The notes under the pieces: model-generated | Told to the model about the DNA's origin: nothing | What the model saw: only the letters and a program-made list of their open reading frames with translations | Database searches by the model: none | NCBI GenBank assembly: GCA_963782595.1 | Contig: CAWAKJ010000005.1 | Span: forward strand, 744,001-808,000 | Direction: 5' to 3' | Source: JAMQPK01 sp963782595 | GTDB taxonomy: Bacteria; Acidobacteriota; Vicinamibacteria; Vicinamibacterales; JAMQPK01 | Length of the DNA: 64,000 bases | Shown here: piece by piece, positions 7,841 to 17,764 of the stretch | Layout: every line of letters starts with the position of its first letter | Position numbering within the stretch: the stretch's first letter is position 1 | Position numbers and translations under genes: made by a program

Positions 7841-10800
7841 TTAGAACGTTACCCGCGCTCCGATCTGGATGTCGCGCGGCTTCATCACCGTGCTCGAGTC
7901 GATGTTGTTCAGCTTCATGAACGTCGCGTTAGTCGGTGTCAATACCATGTTGCCGACGCCGAAGAGGGTGTAGTTGGTCGCGTTCAGCGCTTCGATGCGC
8001 AGCTGCACGCGGACACGGTTGCCGACCTGGAAGTTCTTCGTCACGCCAAGATCGAGCAGGTGGTGCTGCATGAAGCGCACGTTCGGAAGCGTCGTCGGGA
8101 ACTGCCGGGTGTTCGCCTGGCCGAGGGAGATTTCGGGTGCGTTGAATGTCACCGCCTGCCCCGCGGCGTTGCGGAACGGCTGACCGTTGTTGGTGTAGAA
8201 GCAACCGATGTCGATGATCGGTACATCTGCGCCGGCAAGCTGGGTACCGGAGCCGCCCCAATTGGACTTCAGATCGCGCGGATCGCCACAGGAGGGATCG
8301 AAGTAGGTGTTCTGGTTGAACACGAGCGGGGCGCCGCTCTGCCATTCGTACTTCGTGCTGAACTGCCAGCCGCCCAGAATACTGTCGAGAACCGGATTCC
8401 AGTTACTGCCGAACCGACGTTCGCGGCCGAAGGGCAGCTCAGCCACGCTGGCGAGCGTGATGCGATGCGGCCGATCGGTGGCGCCGGTGCGCTCCTCGAG
8501 CTCGTCCCATGGGTTGAGGGGCGCCACTTTCTCCCTGAGGTGAGACCACGTGTACGACGTCATCAACATCAAGCCGCCGGTGAATCGCTTGTCGAGGCGG
8601 AAGATCGCGCCGTGATACATGTTCGAGCCGCGCGCGGTTTCGATGCAGAACGTGTTGGTCGTGCCTGTGGCGCACGGGTTGCCCGATGAATCAAATTGCG
8701 GATACGCGTACAACAGACGGCGCCGTGCGATTGTTGCGCCGTTGGCACCAGGCGAGTCAGGCGTGAGCCCTTGGAATGGATTCGAGACAACCTGGCTCAG
8801 GAATTCCTCCGCGGCGGTGTCGCGGATAAGGCTCCGGGTGCGGAACTGCTGCGGCACGTAATTCAGGGGTTCGAGAATCGCCTGATTCGTCCCCTTCTGT
8901 CCAATGTAGGAAATCTCGGCCAGCATTCCCCAGGCGAGCTGGCGCTCGACGCCGATACTGAAACGCCAGAACTCCGGGTTCACGCGATCGGCGTTCCAGA
9001 TGTTGCCGGGCGCGTTACCGAGGTTGGTGAGGAGTCCTTGAGCCGATCCGACAGGCTGCACGAGCTGATTGCTGGGTACAGGGTTGCTCAAGTTGGCCTG
9101 GAACGTCAGCCCGTTGTCGGCGCTGACGGGGACCGGCGTGTTGCGCGAGTATCCAATCTGATTGATCGCGCTGATGAGCCCGGGGACACCCTGCAGCTGG
9201 AACGGCGCAACGAATTTGCCGCCGCCGCCTCGCAGTACCGTCCGGTCATCGATCTTGAACGTGACGCCGAGCCGCGGTTGGAAGTTGTTGAGGTCGGCGT
9301 TCCATGCCTGAGTCTGGTCGCCCGAGAGATATGTGTAGCCCCCCAGGACGCTGAACTGGCTCGACGACAGCGGAACGCCGGCGGGCGGGTTAAGCGCGAA
9401 GCGCGCCTGCGCCGCCGCCTGGATCGGATTCGGCGTGGTGAGATCGAACGGCCCGACATTGCGACTATCGGCTTCGGTCATGCCGAGCTCGAGGTCGTAG
9501 CGGAGGCCGAGGTTCAGGGTCAGTCGATCGGACACGCGCCAGTCGTCGTGCGCAAAGAATCCGTGGCTGATCACCTCCGTGTCGTACTCGGGACGGAGCT
9601 CGATGAATGACGAATTGGTGGGCAATCCGAGCATAAATGCGGCGATGCCCTGGCCGTACGGTGCGCCGGCGGCAGCGCTGGTCGCCTTCGTGTACGAACT
9701 GTCGAACGCGTATGCGCCGCCCCGCGAGCCCAGATTGGTTTCCTTCTGCCGCAGGCTGCGCCAGTCGTACCCGAACTTCATCGTGTGGCCGCCAGTCATT
9801 TTTGTGAGGGTCGCAGCGAACTGCACGTTGTAGAACGGCTGCGTGCGGCCGTTGTTGAAGCCGCTCTGCTGCGCGCCGAGCGTGGCCACGCGACCGGCGG
9901 TCGTCGGGGCTCCGGACTCGATGCTGTAACGCGGGAGCTGCTCGAAGCCGCCCATCAGCGACACCGTCGATGGCGAATACCCGAGGCTGGCGGGATCGAT
10001 TGTGTAGAGCGGGAAGAGGTCGTCGTTGAATCGCAGCCAGCTGGCCTTGAGGTCGAGCACCATGCTCGGCGACAACACGGCCGTGTGACCGCCCGCCCAG
10101 TTGAAGTTGAACCGGTCGGTGGAGCCGCGTGTGATTTCCACGCCGTTCACTTCGCCCGCGAAGTTGAAGCGCTCTTCGCGGCGGAAGTTACGAAGGAATC
10201 GGCCGTACGTTTTCTGAGACGACGTCCACTCGTGATCGATCCTCGTCATCGCGAAGTTGTACGCGTACGTCCACGGTTGTTCGATGAAAAAATTCTGAGA
10301 CAGGTCGGCGGCTCCCGCGATGTTTGGCGCAGGGAAGTAGCCGAGCACGTTTCGCGCGATCGGGTTGATGCGACCCGCAGGGATGATATTGCCCGGGAAG
10401 GGATCGCGCACGACGACGTTGTTGACCAGGCGCGCCGTGGCCGGATCGTAGATCTGCACGCCGAGCGGAAGCAGTTCCGAGAAGTCCCCGCTGCGCATGC
10501 GCGCGGTCGGCACCGAGGTCGTCAGCGCTTCGACCGTATCGTCCTGGAGCTTCTCGTACGAGAACATGAAGAAGGTCTTGTTTCGCCAGATCGGACCCGA
10601 GACGGTGCCGCTGAAGCGGTTGTAATCGCGCGGCTGCTTGCTGGTACCAAGGCGATTGGACGCAAAGAGACTGGCCGATCGCGAGTCGTCCCGGTTGTAG
10701 AACGACAGCGCACCATGCAGAGCATTCGTGCCGGTCTTGAGCGCCAGATTCACGCCGCCGGCCCCTGTGTGCCCGATCTGGGCGTCATAGGCGGCGGTCT

Positions 10801-11476
10801 CGACCTTGAATTCCTCGATGGCATCGGCGGGAGGTTGAATGCCGACGCGTGCCTGCGAGACGATGTTGCTCGAGCCGTCGATCGTGAACTCGCTGTTCAG
10901 CGTGCCGGTTACCGCCGCGCCGCGCAGGTTGTCGTTGTCCATGGGGCGCTGCAGCGCGTACGAACGCTCGAATGTGGCGCCGGCCACCAGGCGCGTCAGG
11001 CCGTAGGCAGTGCCGTCGCCGAGCGGAATCTCGCTGATGAGCTTGCTGGTGATGACCTGCCCGAGCGATGCGGTGCTGGTCTCGAGCTGCGGAGCTTCCC
11101 CAACGACCTGCACCTGCTCGGTGACTCCCGCCGGCTGCAGTGTGATGTCGAGCTGCAGGCGTTCGCCGACGCGCACCTGCACGGCAGTATGGTCCCGTGT
11201 CTGAAAACCGCTGAGCTCTGCCGTCACGCGGTAAGTGCCAGGCAGCAGGAACAACGCCGCATACTGACCTGTTTCGTTTGTCACGAGCGCCGTGGTGCTG
11301 TTCGTGCCGTTGTTGACCACGGTCACGGTGACGCCAGGCAACGCGCCTCCTGATGAGTCGACGATGAGACCCGCGATCGATCCGCGCGAGTCCTGTGCCA
11401 TCGCCGTCGAGCAGAAGAGAACCACTGCACAGATGACGCCTACAATTTCCAGCCGACGTCGGATTGTTCCTCTCAT
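7841..11476 (-). CDS. TonB-dependent receptor, Oar-like, with carboxypeptidase-regulatory N-domain
   Basis: An outer-membrane protein of 1211 residues. ATG 11476 has GAGG seven bases upstream; a start at 11494 is also open. A signal peptide ending at AMAQ is followed by a carboxypeptidase-regulatory-like domain (GSIAGLIVDSSGGALPGVTVTV, residues ~30-110), a plug (QVQVVGEAPQLETSTASLGQ, then EFTIDGSSN and EEFKVETAAYDAQIGHTGAG) and a long beta-barrel (DDWRVSDRLTLNLGLRYDLE) ending in GARVTF with the expected terminal Phe. This architecture is typical of acidobacterial SusC/Oar-type receptors. Beside the pectate lyase and under the same ROK regulator, it probably imports pectin-derived oligosaccharides, which is inference. 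Confidence 0.93.
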   Translation of the reverse strand: MRGTIRRRLEIVGVICAVVLFCSTAMAQDSRGSIAGLIVDSSGGALPGVTVTVVNNGTNSTTALVTNETGQYAALFLLPGTYRVTAELSGFQTRDHTAVQVRVGERLQLDITLQPAGVTEQVQVVGEAPQLETSTASLGQVITSKLISEIPLGDGTAYGLTRLVAGATFERSYALQRPMDNDNLRGAAVTGTLNSEFTIDGSSNIVSQARVGIQPPADAIEEFKVETAAYDAQIGHTGAGGVNLALKTGTNALHGALSFYNRDDSRSASLFASNRLGTSKQPRDYNRFSGTVSGPIWRNKTFFMFSYEKLQDDTVEALTTSVPTARMRSGDFSELLPLGVQIYDPATARLVNNVVVRDPFPGNIIPAGRINPIARNVLGYFPAPNIAGAADLSQNFFIEQPWTYAYNFAMTRIDHEWTSSQKTYGRFLRNFRREERFNFAGEVNGVEITRGSTDRFNFNWAGGHTAVLSPSMVLDLKASWLRFNDDLFPLYTIDPASLGYSPSTVSLMGGFEQLPRYSIESGAPTTAGRVATLGAQQSGFNNGRTQPFYNVQFAATLTKMTGGHTMKFGYDWRSLRQKETNLGSRGGAYAFDSSYTKATSAAAGAPYGQGIAAFMLGLPTNSSFIELRPEYDTEVISHGFFAHDDWRVSDRLTLNLGLRYDLELGMTEADSRNVGPFDLTTPNPIQAAAQARFALNPPAGVPLSSSQFSVLGGYTYLSGDQTQAWNADLNNFQPRLGVTFKIDDRTVLRGGGGKFVAPFQLQGVPGLISAINQIGYSRNTPVPVSADNGLTFQANLSNPVPSNQLVQPVGSAQGLLTNLGNAPGNIWNADRVNPEFWRFSIGVERQLAWGMLAEISYIGQKGTNQAILEPLNYVPQQFRTRSLIRDTAAEEFLSQVVSNPFQGLTPDSPGANGATIARRRLLYAYPQFDSSGNPCATGTTNTFCIETARGSNMYHGAIFRLDKRFTGGLMLMTSYTWSHLREKVAPLNPWDELEERTGATDRPHRITLASVAELPFGRERRFGSNWNPVLDSILGGWQFSTKYEWQSGAPLVFNQNTYFDPSCGDPRDLKSNWGGSGTQLAGADVPIIDIGCFYTNNGQPFRNAAGQAVTFNAPEISLGQANTRQFPTTLPNVRFMQHHLLDLGVTKNFQVGNRVRVQLRIEALNATNYTLFGVGNMVLTPTNATFMKLNNIDSSTVMKPRDIQIGARVTF

Positions 11477-11526
11477 GTTGGTACCTCGCATCATGTCCTC
11501 AGAACACTGTTGGAAGCCATACGTTG

Positions 11527-13113
11527 CTATCGCGGTGGATCAATCGCGCGAATCAGAACGCTCATATTGCGGATGAATGCATCGATCGAGATGCCGTTCA
11601 GCGACTTTTCCGGGTAGGGCGATGTGTCGGAATCGTCACCGACGTGCGTTGTCCGATAGTTGCTGGGTGCGGCAGCCTTGGGTCCGTCTCCCTTGTAGGG
11701 ATGGCTGGCGTACCCGAGAGGTGCGAGCCAGTAGCCCTCTTTGTTGAGCGACGCGATCGCGGCCGTCGGGGTGCCGCTGGATACCGGCGCAAGAGCGAAA
11801 TATTTCGGGAGCGGCAGGAGACCGTGGCCAGAGACGAGAGGCGACCCTTTGGTCGCCTGCTCGGGCGTCATCGCCCGGGCCTCGGCGTCGAGCTTTCTGA
11901 GAGCGGGAATATTGACGTTCCTGAACGAGCTGTAGTGGCCGAGCGTGTCTTTCGGATCGCTGTCCCAATAGTAGCGGCCGTTGACGACGTTCGATCCGTC
12001 GCGATGGATGTAGAGCGGTTTGTTCGTGCCGATTTCGATGAAGGTCGCATGGGTGCGGCCTGAAGGCGCTACACCGGGCGGCAGCTTGATCGACTCGAGC
12101 CAGTCGATGGCTTCCGGAATCCGGGCAAGGAACTTCGTGTCGCCGGTCAGCCGGTAGAACTGGACGAGCAGTTCGAGGTTGCGCGCGGTGGTGTGTGTGG
12201 CCAGCGATCGCGGCTCGTACGTCCGCGCCTGCACCGGCTTGAGATCCGTCGTGTATTGCAGTGACCAGCCCGGTTGCGGCGGTCCCTGTTGTGTGACGAT
12301 GAACGCGTTCATGCCCCGTGTGATGGCATCGAGGAGTCGCGTCTCGCCGAGCGTCTGATAACACATCGTCAGGAAATCGATGTTCTCGCCGGCCACATCG
12401 TCGTTGAATGTCGGATACGAGGTGTAGTCGGGCAGGCCGCGCGTCGAGTGCTCCGCAACCCGGGGATAGCGCTGCGGCCATGCGCCGATCGGATATTGGC
12501 TGTCGAGCACGAACTGGATCGCCTTGTCCAGTGCTGGCTTGTATTTCGGGTCGCGTTTCTCGAGGTACAAGCGAAGGAGAAACTTCGCCGATTCGGCTGT
12601 TCCGGCGTCGTCGAACGTGGCGTTGCCCCAGTAGTGCTGAAACTCTTCGAGACGCCACCCGTTCTTTCCGACGGTGTCATACCACTCCCGCAGCGATCGT
12701 TCGCCGGCGAAATCGGCCACGTAATTCCATCCGCCGGACGGATGCTGGGCCCAGATGAGCGCTCCGGCGACCTGTTCCGCCGCCTGATAGTAGAAGCTGT
12801 CGCCTGTTGCGTGATACGCGTCGAGATAGAGGTGTCCCATCGTCGCCGTGCCGGGCGGCTGAATCCAGATCATCGTCTCGCGCGCTTCCATCTCTCCCCA
12901 GCGGCGCGAGAGATCGGGCAGATAGTTCCACACGTATCCGCCCTTGTAAGCGATCTTGTCGGTCATGAACGCCGTCGCGCGTTTCATGGCCCCGAGCACG
13001 TCGTCGCGCGTCGCGTCGCGGGGTGCCTGTGCGACGGCGCCGCCGGCCGCGAGGACACAGAACGCCGCCAGGACCGCGCCGCACAGGATCGATCGAGCAT
13101 GTCTGTGGATCAT
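11527..13113 (-). CDS. Family 10 pectate lyase (PL10)
   Basis: A secreted 528-residue enzyme with signal peptide ending GGAVAQ. The body matches polysaccharide lyase family 10 (Pec_lyase): GGYVWNYLPDLSRRWGE at the start of the mature domain, HPSGGWNYVADF, YPIGAWPQRYP, YPTFNDDV, a long alpha-toroid, and a C-terminal GYWLAPLGYASHPY. PL10 enzymes cleave polygalacturonate by Ca-dependent beta-elimination. It is separated by 8 nt from the upstream ROK regulator and 50 nt from the downstream TonB receptor, consistent with one pectin-degradation operon. It lacks a carbohydrate-binding module. The assignment is strong. Confidence 0.9.
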   Translation of the reverse strand: MIHRHARSILCGAVLAAFCVLAAGGAVAQAPRDATRDDVLGAMKRATAFMTDKIAYKGGYVWNYLPDLSRRWGEMEARETMIWIQPPGTATMGHLYLDAYHATGDSFYYQAAEQVAGALIWAQHPSGGWNYVADFAGERSLREWYDTVGKNGWRLEEFQHYWGNATFDDAGTAESAKFLLRLYLEKRDPKYKPALDKAIQFVLDSQYPIGAWPQRYPRVAEHSTRGLPDYTSYPTFNDDVAGENIDFLTMCYQTLGETRLLDAITRGMNAFIVTQQGPPQPGWSLQYTTDLKPVQARTYEPRSLATHTTARNLELLVQFYRLTGDTKFLARIPEAIDWLESIKLPPGVAPSGRTHATFIEIGTNKPLYIHRDGSNVVNGRYYWDSDPKDTLGHYSSFRNVNIPALRKLDAEARAMTPEQATKGSPLVSGHGLLPLPKYFALAPVSSGTPTAAIASLNKEGYWLAPLGYASHPYKGDGPKAAAPSNYRTTHVGDDSDTSPYPEKSLNGISIDAFIRNMSVLIRAIDPPR

Positions 13114-13121
13114 GGTTTCCT

Positions 13122-14336
13122 CTACGCGACGCCACGCACGGCGTACGACGGTGCAACGACCAGAGCCGCCGCGCCGCGCAGACGCGGATACTCTGTTGCC
13201 GTCACCGGGCGTACTTCGGTAGCGGCCGCCGCCGCCGTCAATGCGCGTTCAGCAAGGGCCGCCCGTATCGTCGGCTCAATCAGATCCCACGCCCGCGTGA
13301 TTTCTCCGCTTACATACACGCATGCAGGATCGAAGGTATTGACTACCGAGGCGAGTCCAATGCCCAGGTAGCGGGCTGTCGACTCAATGGCGGCCGCCGC
13401 TTTCGTGTCGCGGCCGCGTGCACGCGTAATCAAATCGTCGATGGTGAACTGGGGGCCGTTGCTCGACACCGGAGCGTCGTGGTTCAGCGGCTGGCCGAAG
13501 TAGCGCGCTAGCGTCGCGCGGTTGGAAATGTAGGCTTCCCAGCAGCCATGCGCCCCGCAGGAGCACAGCGGGCCGTCGAGCGAAAGCGGCACGTGGCCGA
13601 ACTCGCCGGCGACGTTGTTGCGACCGCGCAGCAACTCGCCGTGAATCATGACGCCGACGCCCACGCCTTCCGAGACCGACACGAACACGACGTCGCGCAG
13701 CGCGCTCTGGGGCTCGCGCACCGCCCAGGACTGCGCCAGCGCACACGCCCGACCGGAGTTCTCGATTTGCACGGGAAGCCCTGTCGCGGCGGCGAGAGGT
13801 TCGCACAAGTCGACATCTTTCCAGCCGAGCGTCGGCGCATGCAGCACGCGCATGGTCGAGTGTTCGACCATGCCGGGCACGACAACGCCGAGGCCCACAC
13901 ACCCATCCACTTCGCGATTTTCGATGAGCAGGCGCTTGATCTGCTCGGCCATTGCGGGCGCCAGCTCGCGCGGATCGCGCAACGTGGGCATGCGGATGAC
14001 GCCGGTCGTCGGATTGCCCCGCAGGTCGGCCAGCATCATGAACGTTTCGCTCGCGCGGATGTCGGCAGCCGCAACAGCACGGCGTCGCGAGTCGATGTAC
14101 AGGAACGTGGGCTTCCGGCCGCGCACGGCCTGGCCGGTGGCCCCTTCGAAAATCACGCTGTCGCCAATCAGGTCGTTGACGATGCGCGAGATGGCGCCGC
14201 GGCGCACGCTCATCATCCGGGCGAGGTCGGCGCGAGAAATCGGCTGGTGCGCGCGAACGAGGTTCAGCACGATGCTGCGGTTGATCTCGCGGGACGTGCC
14301 GCGGGTGGCGACGCGGAAGTGGGACGAGGTCTTCAT
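13122..14336 (-). CDS. ROK-family transcriptional regulator
   Basis: A 404-residue regulator with an N-terminal winged helix (residues ~15-75, ISRADLARMMSVRRGAISRIV) followed by the ROK domain. Seen in the ROK part are GLGVVVPGMVE, the sugar-site VQIENSGRACALAQ, and the zinc signature GHVPLSLDGPLCSCGAHGCWEAY (Cys-x-Cys-Gly-x2-Gly-Cys-x-Glu). ROK regulators such as NagC, Mlc and XylR sense sugars or sugar phosphates. It is first in the operon with the pectate lyase and TonB receptor, so it probably controls them and itself. A 14-bp sequence is repeated in its upstream region (14348-14361 and 14473-14486) and could be its operator. Confidence 0.92.
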   Translation of the reverse strand: MKTSSHFRVATRGTSREINRSIVLNLVRAHQPISRADLARMMSVRRGAISRIVNDLIGDSVIFEGATGQAVRGRKPTFLYIDSRRRAVAAADIRASETFMMLADLRGNPTTGVIRMPTLRDPRELAPAMAEQIKRLLIENREVDGCVGLGVVVPGMVEHSTMRVLHAPTLGWKDVDLCEPLAAATGLPVQIENSGRACALAQSWAVREPQSALRDVVFVSVSEGVGVGVMIHGELLRGRNNVAGEFGHVPLSLDGPLCSCGAHGCWEAYISNRATLARYFGQPLNHDAPVSSNGPQFTIDDLITRARGRDTKAAAAIESTARYLGIGLASVVNTFDPACVYVSGEITRAWDLIEPTIRAALAERALTAAAAATEVRPVTATEYPRLRGAAALVVAPSYAVRGVA

Positions 14337-14347
14337 TGAACCATTAA

Positions 14348-14361
14348 GAGACTAAATACGC
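14348..14361. promoter_or_regulatory. Putative ROK operator, site 1
   Basis: GAGACTAAATACGC, 11 nt ahead of the ROK start codon. It matches site 2 at 13 of 14 positions in direct orientation. Binding is inferred only. Confidence 0.4.
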
Positions 14362-14383
14362 ATGTCGCCTGCGGTTCGCATAA

Positions 14384-14440
14384 CGTAGGGCGGGTCTTGA
14401 ACTAGAAGACCCACGCTACTGCCTAGGGACTCGCCCTACG
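14384..14440. repeat. GTAGGGCGGGTCTTG palindromic repeat, copy 1
   Basis: Outer arms CGTAGGGCG (14384-14392) and CGCCCTACG (14432-14440) enclose GGTCTTGAACTAGAAGACCC. It is a degenerate relative of the clean copy at 42934-42969. Confidence 0.75.
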
Positions 14441-14472
14441 AAGCCTGCTTGTTCGATTGATTGTTTCAGAAT

Positions 14473-14486
14473 GAGACTATATACGC
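14473..14486. promoter_or_regulatory. Putative ROK operator, site 2
   Basis: GAGACTATATACGC, 125 bp from site 1, in the divergent region between the ROK operon and the kinase gene. Confidence 0.4.
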
Positions 14487-14573
14487 TCTATAACGGTTGG
14501 AGTCAAGTGAACTCTCCGAAACACCAGTCGTTTATGCTTAGGGCGGCCGACGGCCGACCTGCCTTTCACTTCA

Positions 14574-17500
14574 ATGGACTCCACGCGATGGGCGCGCATC
14601 AAGGAAGTGTTTCATCAGGCACTCGAGCGGGATGCGCCCGAGCGCGATGCGTTTCTCCATCAGGCGTGCGCCGGCGACGCTGACCCTGCCGGGTTGCGAG
14701 CGGATGTCGATCGCCTCCTCGCCGCTCACGCGCAGGCCGGCGGCTTTATCGAGACACCACCGTTGGAATCATTGAACGCCCATAAGCGTTGTATCGGCCG
14801 GTATGAAGTCGTGCGGTTGCTGGGGGCTGGTGGCATGGGCGAGGTGTATCTTGCCCGGGACACCGAGCTCGGCCGCGATGTTGCGCTCAAGGTTCCGACT
14901 GACAGCGATCGCGATGCTCACGCCAGGCTGCGTCGAGAGGCCCAACACGCGTCGCAGCTGAACCATCCCCACATCTGCACGATTTACGAAACCGGCATGC
15001 ACGAGGGTCAACCCTTCATCGCGATGGAGTATGTCGAGGGCCAGCGCCTGTTCGAAGTCATCCCGGCGGCAGGACTGCCGCTGCACCTCGTCGTGCGTTG
15101 CGGCACCCAGATCGCCGATGCGCTTGCGCATGCGCACGCCAACGGCGTGACCCACCGCGATCTGAAGAGCGGCAATATCGTCGTCACGCCGGACGGACGC
15201 GCAAAGGTGCTCGACTTCGGCGTTGCGCGGCGATTGCCCGCACACCGCCTCAAAGACCTGTCCGAATCGAGCTCGTCGATTACGGCCGAAGGTCTCATCG
15301 TGGGAACGCTGTCGTGCATGTCGCCCGAAGTGCTGCGCGGCGAGCCGTCCGACGAACGCAGCGACATCTGGTCGCTTGGCGTCCTGTTGTACGAGATGGC
15401 CTCAGGGGCGCGGCCATTTTCAGGTGCGACCGGATTTGAGCTCACGGGCGCCATCCTGCACGGGACGCCCGCGCCGTTGCCGCTGCGTATCCCCGAATCG
15501 CTTAGCGCCATCGTCATGCGCTGCCTCGAAAAAGATCCGAGGCTGCGGTATCAGAGTGCGGGCGATGTGCGTGCATCGCTCGACAAGGTGGAACACGCCG
15601 GGGGAGGCCGCGGTGCGGCGTCTACGAAAACGCGTGTCGCGGCTGGTGCGGCGCTCGTCGGGCTCGTGGGCGTGCTGACCGCGGCGGGCCTGTGGTGGCG
15701 GCCACCGCCGGCGGCATCCACCGACACCGCAAATGCTCCTGTGGCAGTGGGGCCATCGGGCCACCCTGCCATCGCGGTGATGTCCTTCGACGTCTCAGGC
15801 GCGACGCCCACCGACACGGCATGGCTCTCCCGCGGCGTACCCAGCATGCTGCTGACAGGTCTGGCTCAGACGCGTGGCCTCGATTTGGTGAGCTCGAGAC
15901 GGTTGGCAGACGCGGCCAGGCAGATTGGCGCCCCCGGGCTCGACTCGCTCGATCGCAGCCGTGCAGCCGACGTCGCGCGCCGCGCGGGCGCCGGCGCACT
16001 CGTGTTGGGAACGATTTTCCGATCGGGCGCCGAGATTCGCATCGACGCGCAAATGGAGGACCTCGCGACCGGCAGGGTGCTCGTTGCCGAAAGCGTGCGC
16101 GGCGCCGACGTGTTCACGCTGGTGGATCAGCTCGCGTCCCGAATCCGTGACGGCGTTGGATTGCAGAACGCCGCGGGCGTGCGCGGCGTTGCCGACGTGT
16201 CGTCGCCATCGCTCGAGGCCTATCGTCTGTTTGCCCAGGGCACCGAGGCGTTTCAGAACCTGCACAGTGCGGAGGCGACGCGGTTGCTTGAAGACGCCGT
16301 TCGCGTCGATCCGGAATTCTCGAGCGCCCATCTCTATCTCGGATTCGTCAACTACTTCAGCGGCAACGACGTTGCACGACAGCGGCACTTCGCCAAGGCG
16401 TCGGAACAAGCGGAGCGGCTGAGCGAACGCCAGCGGCTTCTGCTGCGGGCTGAAATGGCACGCGATGCGGGCAATGGCGCCGGAGCCGATCGCCTGCTCG
16501 ACCAGCTGTTCGCTGAGTTTCCGGACTGGTACGACGGCTATGCGACCGCGCTCGAGCTGTATGCGTTGATTCCGGGGCTGGTCCACAATCCGGACAAGCG
16601 ATTGACCATACTCCGTCGCGTCGTCGAGGCGCAGCCCGGTGCCGCGCTGCCGCGTAATGCGTACGGTTATGCGCTGCTCGAAGCCAGCCGCTTCAAACAG
16701 GCACTCGACCAGTTTGAGACATACGCGCAGTTAAGTCCTCACCAGCCGAATCCTTACGACAGCCTTGGCGAGGTGCATCTCGCGATGGGGCTGCCGGAGA
16801 AGGCCATCGAGTACTACTCGCGCTCGCTCGCGATCGAATCCGGTTTCTATCAGTCACATACGGGCCGGGCGGCGGGACTGGCGATGCTCGGACAGTTCGA
16901 TGCCGCGATCGCCGAAGAAACGCCCGACCTTGGGTTCAAAGCGTTTCTCCTGATGCGGATTGGCCGCTACAGGGAGACATCGGACGTGATCGAGACGAGC
17001 ATCAAGCGGTCCGTCGAGAAGGGCAGCATCGTCGGCCAATCGACCGGCGCCTTCATGTCGTCGCTGCGGGCGCTCGACCAGCGCGAATATGTCCGGGCGT
17101 TACGCGACATCGACGAGGTGCGCCGCATTCTGGCGCCGTGGCCACGAGAGCGGCAGCGCGTGTATCTGGTGCTCGCCGATCTGATGTCAGGTCTGGCTTA
17201 CGTGCGCGCGGGACAACTGGACCAAGCCCGCGAGCGTCTCGATTCTCAGACGCTTCTCTACCGGGCGGCCAACCCATTCGAAAAGGGCTGGCATGCCGCG
17301 CTCGTGGGTGAGATTGCGCTCGCTGAAAAACGTCTGGCGGATGCGGCAACGGCGTTCTCGTCCGGTGAGCCGGCGACACGCGTGTGGACATCCTTGTATC
17401 TCGATTATCCCTGGGCGCTGATGAACGACATCTCGGCGCGCGATGGCATGGCTCGTGTCGCCAAGGCACGCGGCGATATCGCCGGAGCGACCCGGATCTA

Positions 17501-17717
17501 TCGGAGTTTGCTTGTCGCGGGTCCCGGGCAGAAGTGGCCAGCGCTCTTCGATCCGCGGTTCGTGCTCGAGATCGCGCGGCTGCTCGAGCAGGCGGGTGAC
17601 GGGAAAGCCGCCCTCGTGGAATATCAGCGCTTTCTGGAGCTCTGGAACAACGCCGACAGCCATCTGCCTGAGCTCGCCGAAGCCCGGCGCGCGGTCGCGC
17701 GACTGCGAGCCCGCTAG
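14574..17717 (+). CDS. Transmembrane Ser/Thr protein kinase with TPR sensor region
   Basis: A 1047-residue Hanks-type kinase. A short acidobacterial N-domain (RWARIKEVFHQALE) precedes the kinase at ~74-345: glycine loop LGAGGMGEVY, VALKVP lysine, catalytic HRDLKSGN, DFG in VLDFGVAR, and SDIWSLGVLLYEMA. One membrane helix lies near residue 360-378. The periplasmic part starts with a FlgO/TolB-N-like domain (AIAVMSFDVSG, then SRGVPSMLLTGLAQ) and continues with TPRs to the end. The paralogue at 32392-35478 has the same layout. This copy has no sigma-factor neighbour; the xylonate dehydratase follows 47 nt downstream. Target unknown. Confidence 0.92.
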   Translation: MDSTRWARIKEVFHQALERDAPERDAFLHQACAGDADPAGLRADVDRLLAAHAQAGGFIETPPLESLNAHKRCIGRYEVVRLLGAGGMGEVYLARDTELGRDVALKVPTDSDRDAHARLRREAQHASQLNHPHICTIYETGMHEGQPFIAMEYVEGQRLFEVIPAAGLPLHLVVRCGTQIADALAHAHANGVTHRDLKSGNIVVTPDGRAKVLDFGVARRLPAHRLKDLSESSSSITAEGLIVGTLSCMSPEVLRGEPSDERSDIWSLGVLLYEMASGARPFSGATGFELTGAILHGTPAPLPLRIPESLSAIVMRCLEKDPRLRYQSAGDVRASLDKVEHAGGGRGAASTKTRVAAGAALVGLVGVLTAAGLWWRPPPAASTDTANAPVAVGPSGHPAIAVMSFDVSGATPTDTAWLSRGVPSMLLTGLAQTRGLDLVSSRRLADAARQIGAPGLDSLDRSRAADVARRAGAGALVLGTIFRSGAEIRIDAQMEDLATGRVLVAESVRGADVFTLVDQLASRIRDGVGLQNAAGVRGVADVSSPSLEAYRLFAQGTEAFQNLHSAEATRLLEDAVRVDPEFSSAHLYLGFVNYFSGNDVARQRHFAKASEQAERLSERQRLLLRAEMARDAGNGAGADRLLDQLFAEFPDWYDGYATALELYALIPGLVHNPDKRLTILRRVVEAQPGAALPRNAYGYALLEASRFKQALDQFETYAQLSPHQPNPYDSLGEVHLAMGLPEKAIEYYSRSLAIESGFYQSHTGRAAGLAMLGQFDAAIAEETPDLGFKAFLLMRIGRYRETSDVIETSIKRSVEKGSIVGQSTGAFMSSLRALDQREYVRALRDIDEVRRILAPWPRERQRVYLVLADLMSGLAYVRAGQLDQARERLDSQTLLYRAANPFEKGWHAALVGEIALAEKRLADAATAFSSGEPATRVWTSLYLDYPWALMNDISARDGMARVAKARGDIAGATRIYRSLLVAGPGQKWPALFDPRFVLEIARLLEQAGDGKAALVEYQRFLELWNNADSHLPELAEARRAVARLRAR

Positions 17718-17718
17718 C

Positions 17719-17745
17719 GAGAAACCGCTCCCGGAGCGATTTCTC
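17719..17745 (+). terminator. Hairpin after kinase gene
   Basis: CGAGAAACCGCT pairs with AGCGATTTCTCG (one mismatch) around a CCCGG-type loop, directly after the kinase stop. Its sequence resembles the long inverted repeat at 31652-31717, so it may be a shortened relative rather than a plain terminator. Confidence 0.5.
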
Positions 17746-17764
17746 GATAGAATCGCGGCTAGCC

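Noticed and set aside
9785..11353. Long plus-strand open frame (522 codons) antisense to the TonB-dependent receptor
   Set aside because: Composition is Arg/Val/Glu-rich shadow sequence, with no domain, signal or ribosome site; the opposite strand encodes a complete receptor ending in a terminal Phe.
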